From NCBI GenBank assembly GCA_022457155.1, contig JAJGOT010000470.1:367001-431000 (forward strand): a stretch of 64,000 bases of DNA, given 5' to 3'. Shown in pieces: positions 20,433-31,609 of the stretch. The notes under the pieces were generated by a model. That model had not been told where the DNA came from. It did no database searches and was given only the letters and a program-made list of their open reading frames with translations. Source of the stretch: Cladopsammia gracilis. Taxonomy: Eukaryota > Cnidaria > Anthozoa > Scleractinia > Dendrophylliidae. The position numbers were made by a program, and so were the translations under genes. Within the stretch, counting starts at the first letter, position 1, and each line of letters opens with the position of its first letter.

Positions 20433-23400
20433 TTAGCGGCTATCTCTGACAGGCTCCGGTCGCTGTTCAAGGCCACTAAGTAATTGCTCTTCCAACAAAC
20501 AGAGCTTTCGGACATCTCTTCGGTAGACTCCGTCTGCTGTTCTGACAACAACTTGGCGCACCATGCCTTCGCTGTCTGGAAATGTTTGCTCAACCAAGGC
20601 TTTAGGCCACTGTCCACGAGGCGCATTCTTGTCTGATAACAGCACCAAATCCCCTACTTTGAAGTTCGGCTTGGGTTGCAACCACTTTTGGCGTTCTTGT
20701 AGTGTCGGTAGGTATTCTTTCGTCCACCTCTGCCAAAACTCACTCGCAAGAAGATGAACGTGCTTCCATCTTGCTTTGAATCTATCTGATTCTTCAAACA
20801 CATCTGGAGATGAAGACGGGTTTCGACGTAACAGAAGTATATGGTTGGGCGTCAATGCTTCTAAATCTTGCGGATCACTGGAGACAGGCGTGATTGGTCT
20901 GTCGTTCAAAATCTTCTCTACCTCAACGAGGAATGTCCTTAAAGTCTCTTCATTTACGAGGCGTTCTCCTACCATTGAGTGTAGGATTCTTCTGGTAGAA
21001 CGTATCAGTCTCTCCCATACGCCGCCTTGGTGGCTTGCTGCGGGTGGGTTAAACTTCCACTCGATTCCTCTTTGAGTCAACGTGGACTGAATTTTCTCTT
21101 GATCCCACACTTTCAAGGCGTTAACGACGTCCAACTCAGCTCCTCTGAAATTGGTGCCGTTGTCACTGTAGACAATCTTTGGAGGTCCTCTTCTACCAAC
21201 AAAGCGCAAAACTGCATTAATGAAACTATCAGTGGACAGGTCGTCAACCAATTCTATGTGAACGGCTCGATATCTTAAACAGGTGAAAATACATCCGTAA
21301 CGTTTGTTTAGGGATGGATCTCTCTTTGATCTTGTGTTGGGTCCCAGCTTCACGTAGAGTGGTCCGAAGTAATCCAATCCTACAGCTGCAAATGGATAGA
21401 TGATCCTATAACTGTCTGACGACACTCGAACAACTGGAAGCGGCGCAGTTATTTGCTCTCCTAATTTGGCATTCTGACGTTTGCACACGTGACACTTGCT
21501 GAGAACCTGCTTTATTGTGGAAACTGCTTTCACAATCCAGAAGCGCTGCCTAATTTCAGCCAAAACTTGATAGGTTCCCACATGTCCATTCAAGTGATGA
21601 TAATGACGAATAATCAACTCTACCACAGGGTGTTTTGCTGGTAGTATCATCGGGTGTTTTGCCTCGTACTGCAAATCTGAGTGATTCAATCGTCCACCAA
21701 CACGAAGAATTCCTTCATCTTCAAATGGTTTGAGTCCGGCAAGTCTGCTTCTTGTCGCTGCCTCATCTTTCTCATTGGCGAACGACTGTTTCTGGACGAA
21801 CTTCACAATTTTCTTCTCTGCTTTGTCCACATCTTGGACTGACAAGGGTTTAGGACTACACTTCAAGCTTCGGTTCATTCCAATCTGGGACTGGGATTGC
21901 ATTGGTCTATGAAGTGCTCTCATTAGCCATGCAACTATTCTTCGTAGACGATCCCATGCTGAATATCGCTGGAACAAGGCGTTCCAAAAATCTGACTGTA
22001 CTACAGTTGTTCCCACTGTCACTTTTTCTCGTTTCACACCTTCATCAGTGTCTAGAAGATTTTCGGAAACTTCTGGAGGCTGTAGGGGCCATTCTTCAAC
22101 CTCTGTCCACAGGAATTCAGGACCGCGTCGCCACCTCTCTAGTTTCTTGGTCTCCGAGGCCTTGATCCCTCGGGAAGCATAATCTGCGGGATTGAGCTCT
22201 GAAGGCACATGCCGCCACTGCCTTGGTTCTGACTCTTGACGTATGACAGCGACTCGATTCGCGACAAAGGTGACAAATCTTCGCACTTCATTGGCAATGT
22301 ACTTTAGAACTATCATGGAGTCAGTCCAGTAAGTAACAGTGTCAATCTTCAGCCTTCCTTCCAATTCTTTCGTTACGACCTTGTTAATTTTCGTTGCTAA
22401 GGTAGCTGCTGTCAACTCTAGCTTTGGCACAGTTACAACACTCTTTAGAGGTTTCACGCGGGATTTGCCCATGACAAAACTGCAATGGATTTGCCCTTCA
22501 CTGTTGACGAGACGTAAATAAGAGACTGTTCCATAACCGTGCTCTTGGGACGCATCGGCGAAATGGTGAAGCTCTGCTCGTTTAACCTCACCAAAGTTGC
22601 TAGGCTTGTAACATCGGGGAATGCTGAATCCCTGCAAACTAACAAGTCCTAGTCTCCACTTCCTCCAACGGGCGCACAATTCTTCTGGGAGATTCTCATT
22701 CCAATCAAACTTTCGTTTGCACAGTTCCTGGTTTATTTCTCTTCCAGGTAGGAGTAGGGGACTAGCAAATCCAAGCGGGTCGTATACAGTTGCGATAGAT
22801 GACAAGACACCCTTCCGATTCTCTGGCTGCTCCTTGTTGCTCACAACAAAGTCGATCGTGTCATGCTCTACGTTCCAGTGGATTCCTAGAGCTCTATCCA
22901 TTGGTAAACTTTCTGATTTCAAATCCAAATTCTTGATGTGCGGTGCCCGTTCTTCTACTGGGAATGCTGATAGCACGCTGCGAGAGTTCGAAATCCACTT
23001 TGTCAGTTCGAAGCCTCCTCTCGCAAGCAACTCCTGTAGCTGTTTACTAATGCCTACGGCACGTTCCGAATCAGCAAATGACTTAAGCAAATCGTCTACG
23101 TAGAAATCTCTTAACACAGCTTCAACCGCTTCTTGAGAGAAATCTCGCTCGTTGTCCTTAGCTGTCTTCCTAAGGGCGTATCCTGCTACGCTCGGCGAAG
23201 ACTTCGCTCCAAAAATGTGTACAAGCATCTGGTAAGTCTTCGGATCCTTTGACAGGTCACCATTTGGCCACCACAGGTAACAGAGCGCTCCACGATCCTC
23301 TGGCGCTACGTAAACCTGGTGAAACATCCTTTTTACATCTGCTGTGACTGCAATATCATCTACTCGGAATCTCAGGATTACTCCGATCAAGGTGCTGGTA

Positions 23401-26400
23401 TTTTCAGGCCCGCGTAATAGTTGCTCATTCAACGACGTTCCACCACTCGTTGAAGCACAATCGAACACCACTCGCGGTTCTTCTGGTTTTCTGGGATGCC
23501 ACACTGCGTGATGTGGAAGATACCACAGTGGCTTGAGCCTAGGGACCTCGTCATCAGGTACCTGTCTTGATGCTCCCTCGGTCTGGTATTTGTCTACAAC
23601 ACTGCTGTACTTGCTACGGAACACTGGATCCTTTCGCATCTTTCCTTCCAACCACCTTAACCTCCTTTCGGCTGTTGGCAGACTATCTGGAAAGTTCGGG
23701 GAGTCCTGACGGAAGGGAAGTTTAAGCTGATAGTGCCCGTTCACTAAGGTCGCTGACCGATCCATAATTTCTAGCGCTCTGCGGTCTTCAACTGACATGC
23801 CCTCTTCAACATCAGCATTAGCTTCACTGAACTCTTCATTGTACATGCGTTCTAGCTGGGCATTCAGACTATCTTGGCCGGTACGAGTAAAGTTCACATG
23901 GACAGTATCTTCAGCAAATTCTCCAATAGGGCCGTGGACGGTCCATCCAAGTGGTGTTTTCACTGCAATAGGTTCTCCCTGACCACCTTCTCTTCTGTCT
24001 AACTGTTTGTCAATTAGGTCCGGACGATCACTGCCTATCAGAATTGTCACTTTCTTATCTCCTGTTTCGGGTAAACTGATGTCACTAAGATGAGACCATT
24101 GCTTTATGTCCTCATTAGTTGCTATGTGTCGCGGTGTAACAGGAAGATTGTTCGTAGTCAAAACATTGTCAAGTCGAAACTTTGCACCTCCTTCAAAAGA
24201 CTCGATGTTCAGCTGGATTTCATGACCGGATCTTTGCTCCTCACAATTGGCTGTGGTCATTGTATAGCTGGTTGGCTTCATATCTGTTAAGCCTAACTCT
24301 TGCACTAGACTATCTAGACAGAACGTCGCGTCCGATCCACTGTCCAGAAATGCATGTGTAGTGATCTGTCCGGTGCCTCCCTGACATCTAATCTTGACTG
24401 GTACGACTTTAAAGCATACTCTAGGTCGATTTGCTTTGACTGCACCAACTGCAAGAGGATCACTGGGAATCGCTGACGTGGAACTACACACTGTATTGGA
24501 GGCAACTGGATTCGGTTCTTTTACACTTGCCAATACTGGATTGCGAGCTTGGGCATCGGGCGTCTGTGCACTGTCACTTCCTTTGGCTCTTTCTGGTGTG
24601 TTACGACCGTTAACGCTGGGGCTGTTCTCATCACCATTCTCCGGTGCAGGATGTAACAGGTAGTGGTGATCCTTTCCGCATCCTGATATTCTGCAGGTGA
24701 ACCCTTTCTTACAGAATCTTGCACTATGTCCTCCATCAAGACATATTCTACAAAGTCCGTGCTGTTGTACGGTCTTTAGGCGGTCACTTAAGGTGGAGCT
24801 TCTGAATACTCGGCATCTCCAAATGTTGTGTGGTCCAGAACACTGAGCACACTTCCAAGGAACTTTTGGTGGCGCGTTTAGACTTTGACGATTCTGACCA
24901 CTTCGAGTTGCGAAGCTTGTAACCCTGGAGTGCCAATCTGACTTTGTCTTGCTTGATTCCTTTCTCTCTCTTTCGCCGGATGAAGAGGATCTGAGCTCTT
25001 GCCCATATCTGTTGTTGATACGTTCAGCGGCTCTTCGAACAAATTCAACAAAGTCTGCGTATTCGACTCGGCCTTTGCGCTTGATAAGGTCTCCTGCTTT
25101 ATCGACCCACTTTCTTTTCAGACTCTCATCAGGAAGCTTTCTCATCAGTGCAATTATCACATCTTCGTTGTCCAAGCGGCTTGCGTAGCTATGGCCCATA
25201 CTAGCCAGGACCCTTCTGGCATCCTCCAGTCTCCTAACAAGCTCCATGAGAGTTGGTGCATCAGCTTTCCGCACTTGGATTTCTCTCAGTTTCTTCATGT
25301 GGGCCTCTACTATCATGTGGGGTTGGCCAAAGTTCTCACGAAGAGTTCTCCATGCCTCAGAGTATCTGTGACCCACTGTTAAATTTACACAGCTTCTAAT
25401 TGCTTCTTTAGCCTTTCCAGAACACTGTGCTAGAAGGCGCGTAAGTTTCTGAGACTCATCTGATACCTGGCTTTCAATATTGTCTCTAAAGTTTGTAGCA
25501 AACTCCACATACTCCAGGGGATCCCCACTGAACTTCATTAACTCCACTTTTGGTAAGGATGGCCCTTGCTTGATTGCCTGGGCAACAGTTACCCAAGCGT
25601 CGCACTGCAGCTGAGATTGCAGACCAATTTGCTGCTCAGGTAACGGAGATGAAGGGTATGTCGATGAGCTTCGCTGCGGAGTTGTTACAGGATAGAATTC
25701 AGATGCTGATGCATCCAAACCTACAGTTCGTGGACCACAAGGCCACATAGACATTCCTGACATTGACTGTGCCTTCATTGGTGACGAGCTAGCAAATGTG
25801 TATAAAGGCTGCGACGTGGTAGCAAGTACCGGTGTTGTCTTTGACAGATGAAAATGAGGTGTAGAACTGACAGCCGCGCTGGACTCGGTGCAATGGGACG
25901 AAGTGAGGGTAGTTAAACCGCCTGAGTTTGCTTCACCAGTTGCTACTGTTACTACACTTGACATGGAAGACATAATTGCTGGTTCTGATTGTACATAATT
26001 TAGACCCGCTAATGATGGGAGTGGAGGTTGAGTAAACTCGAGTACTGATGGTGTTGGCATTTTCTCCTTCCCACCCATTGGCTGGGGTTCTGAGATGGGC
26101 GTGGCACTAACTTTCACAGATTGTGACAAATGTTCTTTTAAATACTCGTTCATCCCATCTTTCTCTCCATTCTCCTCACTTTGTTCTATCAGTAAGTCGA
26201 TTTCAGCATGCTTCATTTTAGTTTTGGCATTCAACAGCTCCATTTTTCTGCTTAACTCTGCTTTACCCTTTTCAACTTCTTCCAATTCACGCTGTAGTTC
26301 CTGTCTTTCTTTCAGGGCCTGCATTTCTAATTTGGCTTCTTCTGCCACTCTCTTCTTCTCTTTAAGGTTACTTCTAATAGATAAACAACTCTTCCCACTC

Positions 26401-27047
26401 TTGTCAGACCTTAGACTAAACCCAGATTCAGAAGGGGAGGTCTCCACTCTTTTCCCTTTAACCCTCCACTGATTAACAAGGATTTCCAACTGTAATTTCA
26501 TTTCTCGTTCATTGTGATAACTGTCAATAATCAATTGTTTTTTCTCTTCATCATCTTCAAAGTCGAGGTAATTATCATGACTAGCAACAAAGTTATGAAA
26601 TGCTTCTTCATACCTGGAAATCCCAGTTTCTAATTCGTCTACCTGTACGCTGGGACTTGCAATCAAATTCTGTACGTAATTTCGTCGCTTTCGCAGTTCT
26701 CCTAGATACCCTTTTCTCTGATGCTTTGCATGAACTGCTTTCTCGACTCTAACTTCCATATCATCCAGTCTCTTGTTAGGCGCTCTTAATCTGACAGGCC
26801 TGCAACTACTGCTTTGCTCTACGGAATTCTCACCATCGAAACCAAAATCCACGTTTCCACTTGTTAATGATGGCCATACTTCCTTTATTCCACCATTCTC
26901 ATCACTTTGAAACGTGTCCTGAGGCGATTTCGCTGTTGGAGCCGAATCCGTAATATTTTCCATCTGTGGAGTCACGTGAGACGCTGCTCGTTCGCGTACG
27001 GTTTTAGCAGAACTACTCTTTGGTTTCTTGTTCTTCTTACCAGTCAT
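20433..27047 (-). CDS. BEL/Pao gag-pol polyprotein, 2204 residues
   Basis: One open frame from an ATG 44 bases inside the 5' LTR. Seen in order: a Lys-rich N-terminus; a coiled coil (about 228-290); a gag-like block starting FSGDPLEY (506) of the DUF1759 type; Cys/His knuckles (733-799); an aspartic protease with DSG at 902; RT with YVDD at 1316-1319; an RNase H-like FADAS with Asp 1498; an integrase zinc site (HHLNGH near 1818, then CHVC); integrase acidic residues D1892, D1962 and E2012; and a C-terminal DUF5641-like segment. This order (PR-RT-RH-IN in one frame with gag) is diagnostic of BEL/Pao. No stop or frameshift was seen and the length is within the family range. Products would copy RNA to DNA in cytoplasmic particles and integrate it. 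Transcription would start in the LTR at 27092-27457. Confidence 0.95.
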   Translation of the reverse strand: MTGKKNKKPKSSSAKTVRERAASHVTPQMENITDSAPTAKSPQDTFQSDENGGIKEVWPSLTSGNVDFGFDGENSVEQSSSCRPVRLRAPNKRLDDMEVRVEKAVHAKHQRKGYLGELRKRRNYVQNLIASPSVQVDELETGISRYEEAFHNFVASHDNYLDFEDDEEKKQLIIDSYHNEREMKLQLEILVNQWRVKGKRVETSPSESGFSLRSDKSGKSCLSIRSNLKEKKRVAEEAKLEMQALKERQELQRELEEVEKGKAELSRKMELLNAKTKMKHAEIDLLIEQSEENGEKDGMNEYLKEHLSQSVKVSATPISEPQPMGGKEKMPTPSVLEFTQPPLPSLAGLNYVQSEPAIMSSMSSVVTVATGEANSGGLTTLTSSHCTESSAAVSSTPHFHLSKTTPVLATTSQPLYTFASSSPMKAQSMSGMSMWPCGPRTVGLDASASEFYPVTTPQRSSSTYPSSPLPEQQIGLQSQLQCDAWVTVAQAIKQGPSLPKVELMKFSGDPLEYVEFATNFRDNIESQVSDESQKLTRLLAQCSGKAKEAIRSCVNLTVGHRYSEAWRTLRENFGQPHMIVEAHMKKLREIQVRKADAPTLMELVRRLEDARRVLASMGHSYASRLDNEDVIIALMRKLPDESLKRKWVDKAGDLIKRKGRVEYADFVEFVRRAAERINNRYGQELRSSSSGERERKESSKTKSDWHSRVTSFATRSGQNRQSLNAPPKVPWKCAQCSGPHNIWRCRVFRSSTLSDRLKTVQQHGLCRICLDGGHSARFCKKGFTCRISGCGKDHHYLLHPAPENGDENSPSVNGRNTPERAKGSDSAQTPDAQARNPVLASVKEPNPVASNTVCSSTSAIPSDPLAVGAVKANRPRVCFKVVPVKIRCQGGTGQITTHAFLDSGSDATFCLDSLVQELGLTDMKPTSYTMTTANCEEQRSGHEIQLNIESFEGGAKFRLDNVLTTNNLPVTPRHIATNEDIKQWSHLSDISLPETGDKKVTILIGSDRPDLIDKQLDRREGGQGEPIAVKTPLGWTVHGPIGEFAEDTVHVNFTRTGQDSLNAQLERMYNEEFSEANADVEEGMSVEDRRALEIMDRSATLVNGHYQLKLPFRQDSPNFPDSLPTAERRLRWLEGKMRKDPVFRSKYSSVVDKYQTEGASRQVPDDEVPRLKPLWYLPHHAVWHPRKPEEPRVVFDCASTSGGTSLNEQLLRGPENTSTLIGVILRFRVDDIAVTADVKRMFHQVYVAPEDRGALCYLWWPNGDLSKDPKTYQMLVHIFGAKSSPSVAGYALRKTAKDNERDFSQEAVEAVLRDFYVDDLLKSFADSERAVGISKQLQELLARGGFELTKWISNSRSVLSAFPVEERAPHIKNLDLKSESLPMDRALGIHWNVEHDTIDFVVSNKEQPENRKGVLSSIATVYDPLGFASPLLLPGREINQELCKRKFDWNENLPEELCARWRKWRLGLVSLQGFSIPRCYKPSNFGEVKRAELHHFADASQEHGYGTVSYLRLVNSEGQIHCSFVMGKSRVKPLKSVVTVPKLELTAATLATKINKVVTKELEGRLKIDTVTYWTDSMIVLKYIANEVRRFVTFVANRVAVIRQESEPRQWRHVPSELNPADYASRGIKASETKKLERWRRGPEFLWTEVEEWPLQPPEVSENLLDTDEGVKREKVTVGTTVVQSDFWNALFQRYSAWDRLRRIVAWLMRALHRPMQSQSQIGMNRSLKCSPKPLSVQDVDKAEKKIVKFVQKQSFANEKDEAATRSRLAGLKPFEDEGILRVGGRLNHSDLQYEAKHPMILPAKHPVVELIIRHYHHLNGHVGTYQVLAEIRQRFWIVKAVSTIKQVLSKCHVCKRQNAKLGEQITAPLPVVRVSSDSYRIIYPFAAVGLDYFGPLYVKLGPNTRSKRDPSLNKRYGCIFTCLRYRAVHIELVDDLSTDSFINAVLRFVGRRGPPKIVYSDNGTNFRGAELDVVNALKVWDQEKIQSTLTQRGIEWKFNPPAASHQGGVWERLIRSTRRILHSMVGERLVNEETLRTFLVEVEKILNDRPITPVSSDPQDLEALTPNHILLLRRNPSSSPDVFEESDRFKARWKHVHLLASEFWQRWTKEYLPTLQERQKWLQPKPNFKVGDLVLLSDKNAPRGQWPKALVEQTFPDSEGMVRQVVVRTADGVYRRDVRKLCLLEEQLLSGLEQRPEPVRDSR

Positions 27048-27091
27048 CTTGTTCCTTTTACCAGTGTACTTGAAACTAATACTTCGAATGA

Positions 27092-27457
27092 TGTAGCGTC
27101 CACTCTAACATCGCTACTTTATTAACTTTAATTCACCGTATCCAGGTCACATAATTCGTATTCATTCACAAACTTGAACGTGAAAGATTCGCTGAAAGCA
27201 AAACAATAAACGATGACTATATTGCACAGTTGAACGAAGTGACATAACTGGCGACTGAAAAACCGACAAAAATATCGGATACTTACAAGTATTGTGCCTG
27301 ATAATAACAAAAGGAACTTCTACGAAATAGAAACTAGTTTACACGACTCCATAACATGTGCTTCTCACCGTGAGAAAACGCGTCCGCCACATTCTAGGCC
27401 TGCGGTCACGGGAGACCACTGGCAACGTCATTTATGAGTCACTTTCTGTCCCGTACA
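27092..27457 (-). repeat. BEL 5' LTR
   Basis: 366 bp; it should contain the element promoter. No canonical TATA box was assigned. Confidence 0.95.
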
Positions 27458-27462
27458 GCCAT

Positions 27463-28200
27463 ATTTGTTCACCGACAAATGGATCACATAAAATCAGCTT
27501 TGAAACTGGAAACTGAAATTATTACTGTATAAAAATACCATTAAGGTTAGGAAAGTACATCTATATGGCTAGAAACACTTTCCAGCTTTGAATTTTGCTG
27601 AAAATGGTTTTTAAAGTGCAGCGGGTATCCTTTTCCCATTCCTTCCCCGACGAATTATACGCAATTCTATTCTTATCAGAATGAAAAAGTTCAACTATTA
27701 GATTATAATCTTACACTCATTTTACCGGTTTCGTTTTTTTAATCCACAAGGGCGAAAGACAAGAAAACGACTAATTATTATCATGGACTGAAAACGGTGA
27801 AGGTAAACTGGTAGAAATAGACTAAAAAAACTGCGTGACCATGGCGTGACGCCGACGCACGGGCTTTTGCTGAATATTTTCAGTTATCCACAGGAAATTT
27901 AAATCTAAATTTTCTATTTGAAACGGGGAAAACCAAACAATAATTTATTTTAGATATGTCTTTTAAATTGTCTAACTGCTTTTTTGCCCGGTTCTTGTTA
28001 GATTGTCGAGTTTAACTCAAGATTAAGTTTAGTAAAAACGACATCGTAATAAACAACACAGTTTTTCTCGCAAACAGCATAAATTAACATTCCAACGTGA
28101 TAACACCAACACTGTTTCAATCTTGCTCGTGGCAAAACATATCTTCATAAGACGCTTGCCCGGAAGAAGGAACGAATCTGCTTTCCAAACTTATTTGTTA
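27463..28200 (+). repeat. E2 left TIR, inner part
   Basis: It continues the left arm beyond the BEL insertion. Inverted matches to 31690-32375 include TTTCCTGTGGATAACTGAAA on the opposite arm and the GCGTGACCATGGCGTGACGCC block. Similarity weakens after about 28100. Confidence 0.8.
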
Positions 28201-29044
28201 CCAGTTGTATAACCAGTCATAATTTAAGATAAACTAGCATAACTTCAATTTTGCAAAATATTGAAACGCTGATCAAATATATTCTGAAAATTTTTTGCGG
28301 TTAAATAAACAAAACAAGCTTACCTCATCTGGATTAGCGAGCATCCTCTTCTTCGAGAAAATCGGGTAGATACCTTTGCAAATTCACAAGTCGAGAAAAT
28401 AGTCAATGAGAAGTAAAGCATTTTGGCATTGTTTCCGCAACTGTACATTACTGTACAGCACTGCATGAACTTTGCCAATATGATAGTACAACGACTACAA
28501 AGACTTCCACGTCCAACATTCCCTTTCAATGTTGAAATCTTACTCGGAATATTTCATTTAGAAGTGAAACATTTTGCTCTCATTGGAGAATTCTTGGATG
28601 AAAGTGAAGCTTCCAATTGTTTATAAAGCCTCGCGGCTTGTTGATTGCATGCATATGCTTTATCCGCTGACCGTTATTTGGTATCGAGGGCAATAAGGAA
28701 TTAATGAAAATATTTGAAACCAATAACTTTATAGAGATTTACCGTTAGTAAGTCATCTTTCGACAAAAAATATGGCTTTAAGTTGTAGTTTTAACCAAAT
28801 TATTCAGTCGGATTGCTGTGTTCAAGCATTCCTCAAAGTAAAGCAAATGTGCAAAAGGGACATTCAAGGTCACAAGAAGTTTATTCAACTAAGCCGCTCA
28901 AAAGTAACAACAGAAGCCGAACTAATTCTGGCTAGGGCAGGTCAGTTTCTATGGATTAGTTGCTTTCCTTTTTCGCCATTTTCAGGTTTAAATTATAAGT
29001 CAACTGTGCAAGTAATTTACAACAATGAAAATCATTTGACTTAA
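28201..29044 (+). other. E2 core with coding-like segments of unknown identity
   Basis: Frames at 28423-28626 and 28772-29044 have balanced composition. A possible splice donor (GCAG|GTCAGT) lies near 28940. I recognise neither product. This may be part of an E2 gene, but the support is weak. Confidence 0.25.
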
Positions 29045-29721
29045 CCCTATTCAGACTGGGGGGGGGGGGGGGGGGGGCTTTTCGAACCCCCCCTCCAGTA
29101 AAATTGTGATAACTCTAACACCGAAATAGCTATGAGGCTGAAATTTTCTGACTTTTCCTAAAATTTATCTAGGCACATTTTGGTATCCATAACATGTCAG
29201 TGTGATTAATCATGTTGCCATGGCAACCGGTTTTTGACACATAGGTTTTCAAAATATTAAAATATGGTGAATTTTTTATTTTAAGATCTTGTTCTTTGAC
29301 TTATAGTGCATTTTCTTGTTAGAATAGTTTCTTCTTGGGACTAGTTCTTGAAAGACATCAAAAATTTTTAACATCAAATATTTGGGGGGGAGGGGTAGGT
29401 AAATTTTTGCTCTCTTTTACGTATATTTATTATGTTTTAATATTAAAGGGATGATTTTACAGTTATATTTGATATTTTAAGTATCTGGATGGAAAAATAT
29501 CAAAGAAACGTCGGAAAAACAAAAATGACGTCATTGTGACGTCATAATTGGGTGTGGCAGGTCAAAACTGGGTGTGAGGTTTCCTTATATGGAGGTGAAC
29601 ATTGTGTCAAAATTTCATGGTCCTAGCCTTACTGGTTCCAGAGATATGAAGGGGGGGGGGTCCGAGGAGCCCCCCCCCCCCCCAGTCACAGATTGCCAAA
29701 AAAAGCCCAGTCTGAATAGGG
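29045..29721 (-). mobile_element. MITE family C, complete, 16-bp perfect TIR
   Basis: CCCTATTCAGACTGGG and its exact inverse bound 677 bp, with TTAA at 29041-29044 and 29722-29725. Long G- and C-runs sit just inside each end (29059-29077, 29650-29684). Its inverted sequence matches 63303-64000. Confidence 0.9.
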
Positions 29722-29983
29722 TTAAAGGAATGTTTGACTTTGCACTGGAAGCTTTGAGTACATTCTTTGTGTGTGCGCGTCACCGGCATTTGTTGGGCAT
29801 CGGCTGGAGGGGAAGAAGCAAGTACTGTCACAATCACGAGGGAAAGCCGCCCATTGGTGACCGAACAATCGACAAAGGACATTCTCGTCAAATCCATTTC
29901 ATGTCTTCAAAGCTAGTTCCTGTTGGAGCAGATGTGTTACTTGCCCTTTTCGCGTGCAAGGCAAGAAAAGGGGAACCTTTGAA
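29722..29983 (+). pseudogene. Coding-like fragment of unknown family in E2 core
   Basis: The plus frame reads through CARHRHLLGIGWRGRSKYC and KPPIGDRTIDKGHSRQI, a conserved-looking, basic and Cys/His-containing stretch. It is cut at the left by the MITE and at the right by the foldback element at 29984. I do not recognise the family. It may be the remnant of an E2-encoded gene. Confidence 0.35.
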
Positions 29984-30743
29984 AGGCCGGTACACACTAG
30001 GGGACATGTTGCGGGGATGTGAAGCAGGGACATGTTGCAGCGACAGTTTTTCTCGTGTGACATCCCCGTTTTTGCGAAAGAGTTCTGTTGCGGGGACAAA
30101 ATTGTGTCCCCGCAACATGTTGCATGAAATTCAGCTGGTTTGAATTCGTGTGTCATCAAGCGGGAACAAAATGACCTCCATTTCGTTGTCGCATCGTGCG
30201 CACCGCTCTTGCAAATTGTCCCCGCCACAAAATAGAAATGAACCAATAAAAACGGGCCATTGATTATCCCATGAGCCTTTAGTAGCAGGCTCCCTCAGTG
30301 ACATTTGTGATTTTATACCTCAATCCGCTTTGTGTGCACCAGCTTTTCCTTCTGTCCCTGTACAATGCGCCTATGCTGTGCACACGAAGAGGCCTGTTCC
30401 CGCTTTATGTTCCCGCAAAATGTCCCTTAGTGTGTGCAGTAATGTAATGGGATAATCAATGGCGCGTTTTTATTGGTTCAGTTCTATTTTCTAGCGGGAA
30501 GTCCGGGGACAGTTTGCAAGAACAGTGCACACGATGCAACATCGAAATGGGGGTCATTTTGTCCCCGCTTCATGACGCACGAATTCAAACCAGCTGAATT
30601 TCATGCAACGTGTTGTGGAGACAAAATTGTGTCCTCACAACAGAACGTTTTCGCAAAACAGGGATGTCATACGAGGAAAACTGTCGCTGCAACATGTCCC
30701 CGCTTCATGTCCCTTCAACATGTTCCCTAATGTGTGCCGGCCT
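29984..30743. mobile_element. Large foldback element, ~290-bp arms
   Basis: It starts AGGCCGGTACACACTAGGG and ends with its approximate inverse (CCCTAATGTGTGCCGGCCT). The arms 29984-30273 and 30447-30743 pair over their length, with a spacer of about 170 bp. The ends resemble the Harbinger-like MITEs in this window. No clear target duplication was seen on the left. Confidence 0.7.
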
Positions 30744-30820
30744 TAATAGTAATTAGTGATTTTTAGGGATCAGCGAGATTCCATTCTTCTGTCGCTGAAG
30801 TATAAGTTCAGTTGTTTTAA

Positions 30821-31294
30821 CCCTCGGACTTACACGCAAACGTATACCCCCACCGTGGTACAAGGGGGGGGGGGAGGTTGTTGCACCCCCCCCCTTGGGT
30901 TTTTGCGATGTTGCAATATTTCGGAAATATTTTACATCTAATAGATAGCCCGCGATGTGCTCTACAAGAAAACGTAAATATTATGGGTTGTGACGCTGCT
31001 GGGGTCCGCGACGTCATCCAAAATGGCCGCCAAGACGGCCGCCATCTTGGATTTTACTAAAAATTCAAATTTATCGGGAAAACGTGGAAATTGCAAATAT
31101 TGTTGGCTAGAGATTCAAAATAACATACAATTAAACATTTTAATGCGTTTGGTAGCATTTTATATGTTTTTTCACTGAAAACAGGTGAAAAATACGAATT
31201 TTTGTTCAAAAATGGCTTGACCACATGTTACTTATGACGTCATATCTCGTCCCCGCCCCCCCCCCCCCCCCCCCCGCCCCCGTAAGTCCGAGGG
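30821..31294. mobile_element. MITE family B, complete
   Basis: CCCTCGGACTTAC at both ends in inverted orientation, flanked by TTAA (30817-30820 and 31295-31298). Both termini share a T where the copy at 15571 has a G (GGACTTAC versus GGACGTAC). G- and C-runs lie inside the ends. Confidence 0.85.
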
Positions 31295-31298
31295 TTAA

Positions 31299-31609
31299 AT
31301 AAATGTTACTGAAATTTTCGACTGGGCCATCTGGTACTGGATTATTGTTGATCACTGCTTTTGCAATAAGGAAGTAGAGTAGTATTATAAGTCACGCTAA
31401 CATTGACGCGCATATTATTTAATTATTATTATTATTAATATAATTATTATTATTTATTATTTAATTATTTTTTGCCCATATATATTTTGATTCTAGCAAT
31501 CTGAACGTCCTTGACAAACAATCACAGGCTTCTTTCTTTTGTCGAAATTAAACGTCTGATTTCATCATCTTTTTTAAGCCTATATACTATTCTATTTTCG
31601 ACAGATCAA
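31299..31609. other. AT-rich E2 core
   Basis: It includes an (ATT)n-like tract at about 31419-31465. No gene is seen. Confidence 0.4.

Larger units (their letters stand above)
19836..27457 (-). mobile_element. Complete BEL/Pao LTR retrotransposon
   Basis: Two 366-bp LTRs, identical by eye, bound a single 2204-residue frame. GCCAT is duplicated at 19831-19835 and 27458-27462. The inverted E2 arm at about 32375-32390 retains the unoccupied site with a single GGCCAT. LTRs start TG and end CA. Identical LTRs plus an unbroken frame imply a very recent, possibly still competent, insertion. No TGG-type tRNA primer site lies immediately after the 5' LTR. Confidence 0.95.

Noticed and set aside
20324..20626. 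100-residue frame overlapping the end of the BEL frame
   Set aside because: It lies in another frame over DUF5641-coding DNA and the PPT side, has no motif, and is explained as a shadow.
28423..28626. Stand-alone gene in E2 core
   Set aside because: An opposite-strand frame overlaps it, and no domain or conserved motif was recognised.
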